Below are positions 7,414-8,002 of a DNA stretch of 8,002 nt, in pieces. The stretch comes from Bryobacteraceae bacterium (GTDB lineage Bacteria > Acidobacteriota > Terriglobia > Bryobacterales > Bryobacteraceae): contig JADGHK010000091.1 of NCBI GenBank assembly GCA_019686145.1, positions 1 to 8,002 on the forward strand, in the 5' to 3' direction. The notes below the pieces were generated by a model. That model searched no databases. It saw only the letters and a list, made by a program, of their open reading frames with translations, and was not told where the DNA came from. The first letter of the stretch is position 1; each line of letters begins with the position of its first letter. The position numbers and the translations under genes were made by a program.

Positions 7414-7432
7414 TTGGGAAGTGGCTTCCCAA
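7414..7432. repeat. Perfect 8-bp inverted repeat with a 3-nt loop
   Basis: TTGGGAAG, TGG, CTTCCCAA forms a perfect short hairpin on either strand. No T-run follows on either strand, so it does not look like an intrinsic terminator. It sits exactly where recognisable transposase sequence stops, so it could be a rearrangement point, a protein-binding palindrome or chance. Confidence 0.45.
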
Positions 7433-7581
7433 GAATGCGAATTTCGAAACGGGTCTCCACGACCGTCTGTCGGTGGCCTACGAGGGCGCAGGGCGCGCAG
7501 GTCTTCGAATCCCGGAATTCGCCCGGTGGGCAACAGGTTGAAGCTCTGTGCTCTCGGCACTGGGTTTCTGCGCGGCGGCTG
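7433..7581. other. Unassigned stretch between the hairpin and the upstream gene
   Basis: The GC-rich sequence between the transposase scar and the end of the unknown gene shows no recognisable protein similarity in any frame. It contains a near-palindrome around GAATCCCGGAATTC (7507-7520). No terminator with a T-run, tRNA or repeat array is visible. Confidence 0.3.
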
Positions 7582-8001
7582 TCAATCTGCTGACAGGAGC
7601 ATCCTTCCCCTCGCTACCACAGGTTCCTGCTTCCACCCGCCTGCTCGACAATCTGGTGGCGGGATCAAAAGCATGACGGCCAGTGGGTGAGCATCTCTGA
7701 TGTGCTCGTATTGCCAACGCGCTGCGGCCTCCGATGACCCTGAGTGGTCGCGTACCCAGCCAGTGCCGTGCTCATAGTGGAAAATGCGCCATCCCGAACC
7801 TGCGTCTTCGATGCCGCATAGCACCTGGAACGGCTCCGGCGAGGTAATCGCGATCCCTTCACGGACCATCCTGCGTACCGAGTCGGCGTACCAGCTAAGG
7901 TCACGCTCACGACGCATCCTGTAGAAGGTTTGGTACAGGTGAGCGAACCGAATGACGTCCGCGCGGTTTCCAATGTAGTCGACATCGCGAAATCCGCCCG
8001 T
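7582..8001 (-). CDS. Unidentified protein, C-terminal 139 residues, runs in from the right edge
   Basis: The minus-strand frame is open from the window edge at 8001 to the TGA at 7582. An internal ATG at 7917 has no good Shine-Dalgarno site, and the codons upstream of it (GGFRDVDYIGNRADVIRFAH, then LYQTFYR) read like ordinary protein, so the real start is probably outside the window. I do not recognise the family. Visible traits are an Arg-rich, mixed-charge N-terminal part with probable helices (RRERDLSWYADSVRRMVREG), a middle rich in aromatic residues and Gly (SGWRIFHYEHGTGWVRDHSG), a hydrophobic stretch AVMLLIPPP, and no signal peptide in what can be seen. It is on the same strand as the cas genes but nearly 500 nt upstream of cas3, with the transposase scar between, so there is no reason to place it in the CRISPR operon. 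Coding is likely; function is unknown. Confidence 0.55.
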   Translation of the reverse strand, partial: TGGFRDVDYIGNRADVIRFAHLYQTFYRMRRERDLSWYADSVRRMVREGIAITSPEPFQVLCGIEDAGSGWRIFHYEHGTGWVRDHSGSSEAAARWQYEHIRDAHPLAVMLLIPPPDCRAGGWKQEPVVARGRMLLSAD

Positions 8002-8002
8002 G

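Noticed and set aside
7499..7520. tRNA T-arm-like sequence (GGTCTTCGAATCCCG)
   Set aside because: No acceptor stem, anticodon arm or D-arm can be folded around it, so it is more likely a chance near-palindrome.
7066..7560. A 164-residue minus-strand frame covering the transposase tail and the cas3 start, as an intact gene
   Set aside because: Only the 19-residue transposase motif is recognisable. The frame joins unrelated sequence on both sides and overlaps the start of cas3, so it is an accidental frame through a scar.
7085..7581. CRISPR array or degenerate repeats upstream of cas3
   Set aside because: No direct repeats of 25-40 nt at regular spacing were seen in this or any other non-coding stretch.
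7665..7985. A 106-residue minus-strand frame overlapping the unknown upstream gene
   Set aside because: It is Ser/Thr/Arg-rich and low-complexity. The alternative frame to 7582 reads more like protein and stays open to the window edge.

Overview
The window is dominated by one minus-strand operon encoding the interference module of a type I-G CRISPR-Cas system (formerly I-U, the 'Dpsyc' or GSU0051-GSU0054 set). In transcription order, right to left, it holds cas3 (7084-3902), csx17/cas8 (3899-1260), csb1/cas7 (1282-275) and the first 90 codons of csb2/cas5-cas6 (272 to beyond position 1). The genes are packed tightly, with 2-nt gaps at two junctions and a 23-nt overlap at the third. cas3 and csx17 start with GTG. 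Base composition is GC-rich by eye and starts carry Shine-Dalgarno sites, which fits a moderately GC-rich bacterium. Type I-G occurs in Proteobacteria and several other phyla, so the taxon cannot be fixed from this window. No CRISPR repeats and no cas1, cas2 or cas4 are visible. In this subtype they usually lie beyond csb2, which here means off the left edge.

Region by region: 1-272 holds the csb2 start. Its first 50 or so residues are clearly of the family, but the remaining 35 or so are not recognisable, so a rearrangement near the left edge is possible. 275-7084 holds three full-length, uninterrupted cas genes. 7085-7320 is the leader of the operon. 7321-7413 is a degenerate IS3-family transposase (OrfB) tail with a small internal deletion, and a possible IS end lies at about 7222-7246. 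7414-7581 holds a perfect short hairpin and otherwise nothing recognisable. 7582-8001 is the 3' part of an unidentified protein gene running in from the right edge.

From family knowledge, the parts work as follows. Csb2 would carry the Cas5 and Cas6 roles (crRNA processing and 5'-handle binding). Csb1 would form the Cas7 backbone along the crRNA. Csx17 would be the large subunit for target recognition. Cas3 would be recruited to unwind and cut the target DNA. Cas3 has the reversed domain order of this subtype, helicase first and HD nuclease last, with both sets of catalytic motifs present. The system is therefore a known class, not a new one. The points worth a second look are the possible csb2 breakpoint, the mobile-element scar directly upstream of the operon, and the unknown upstream gene.
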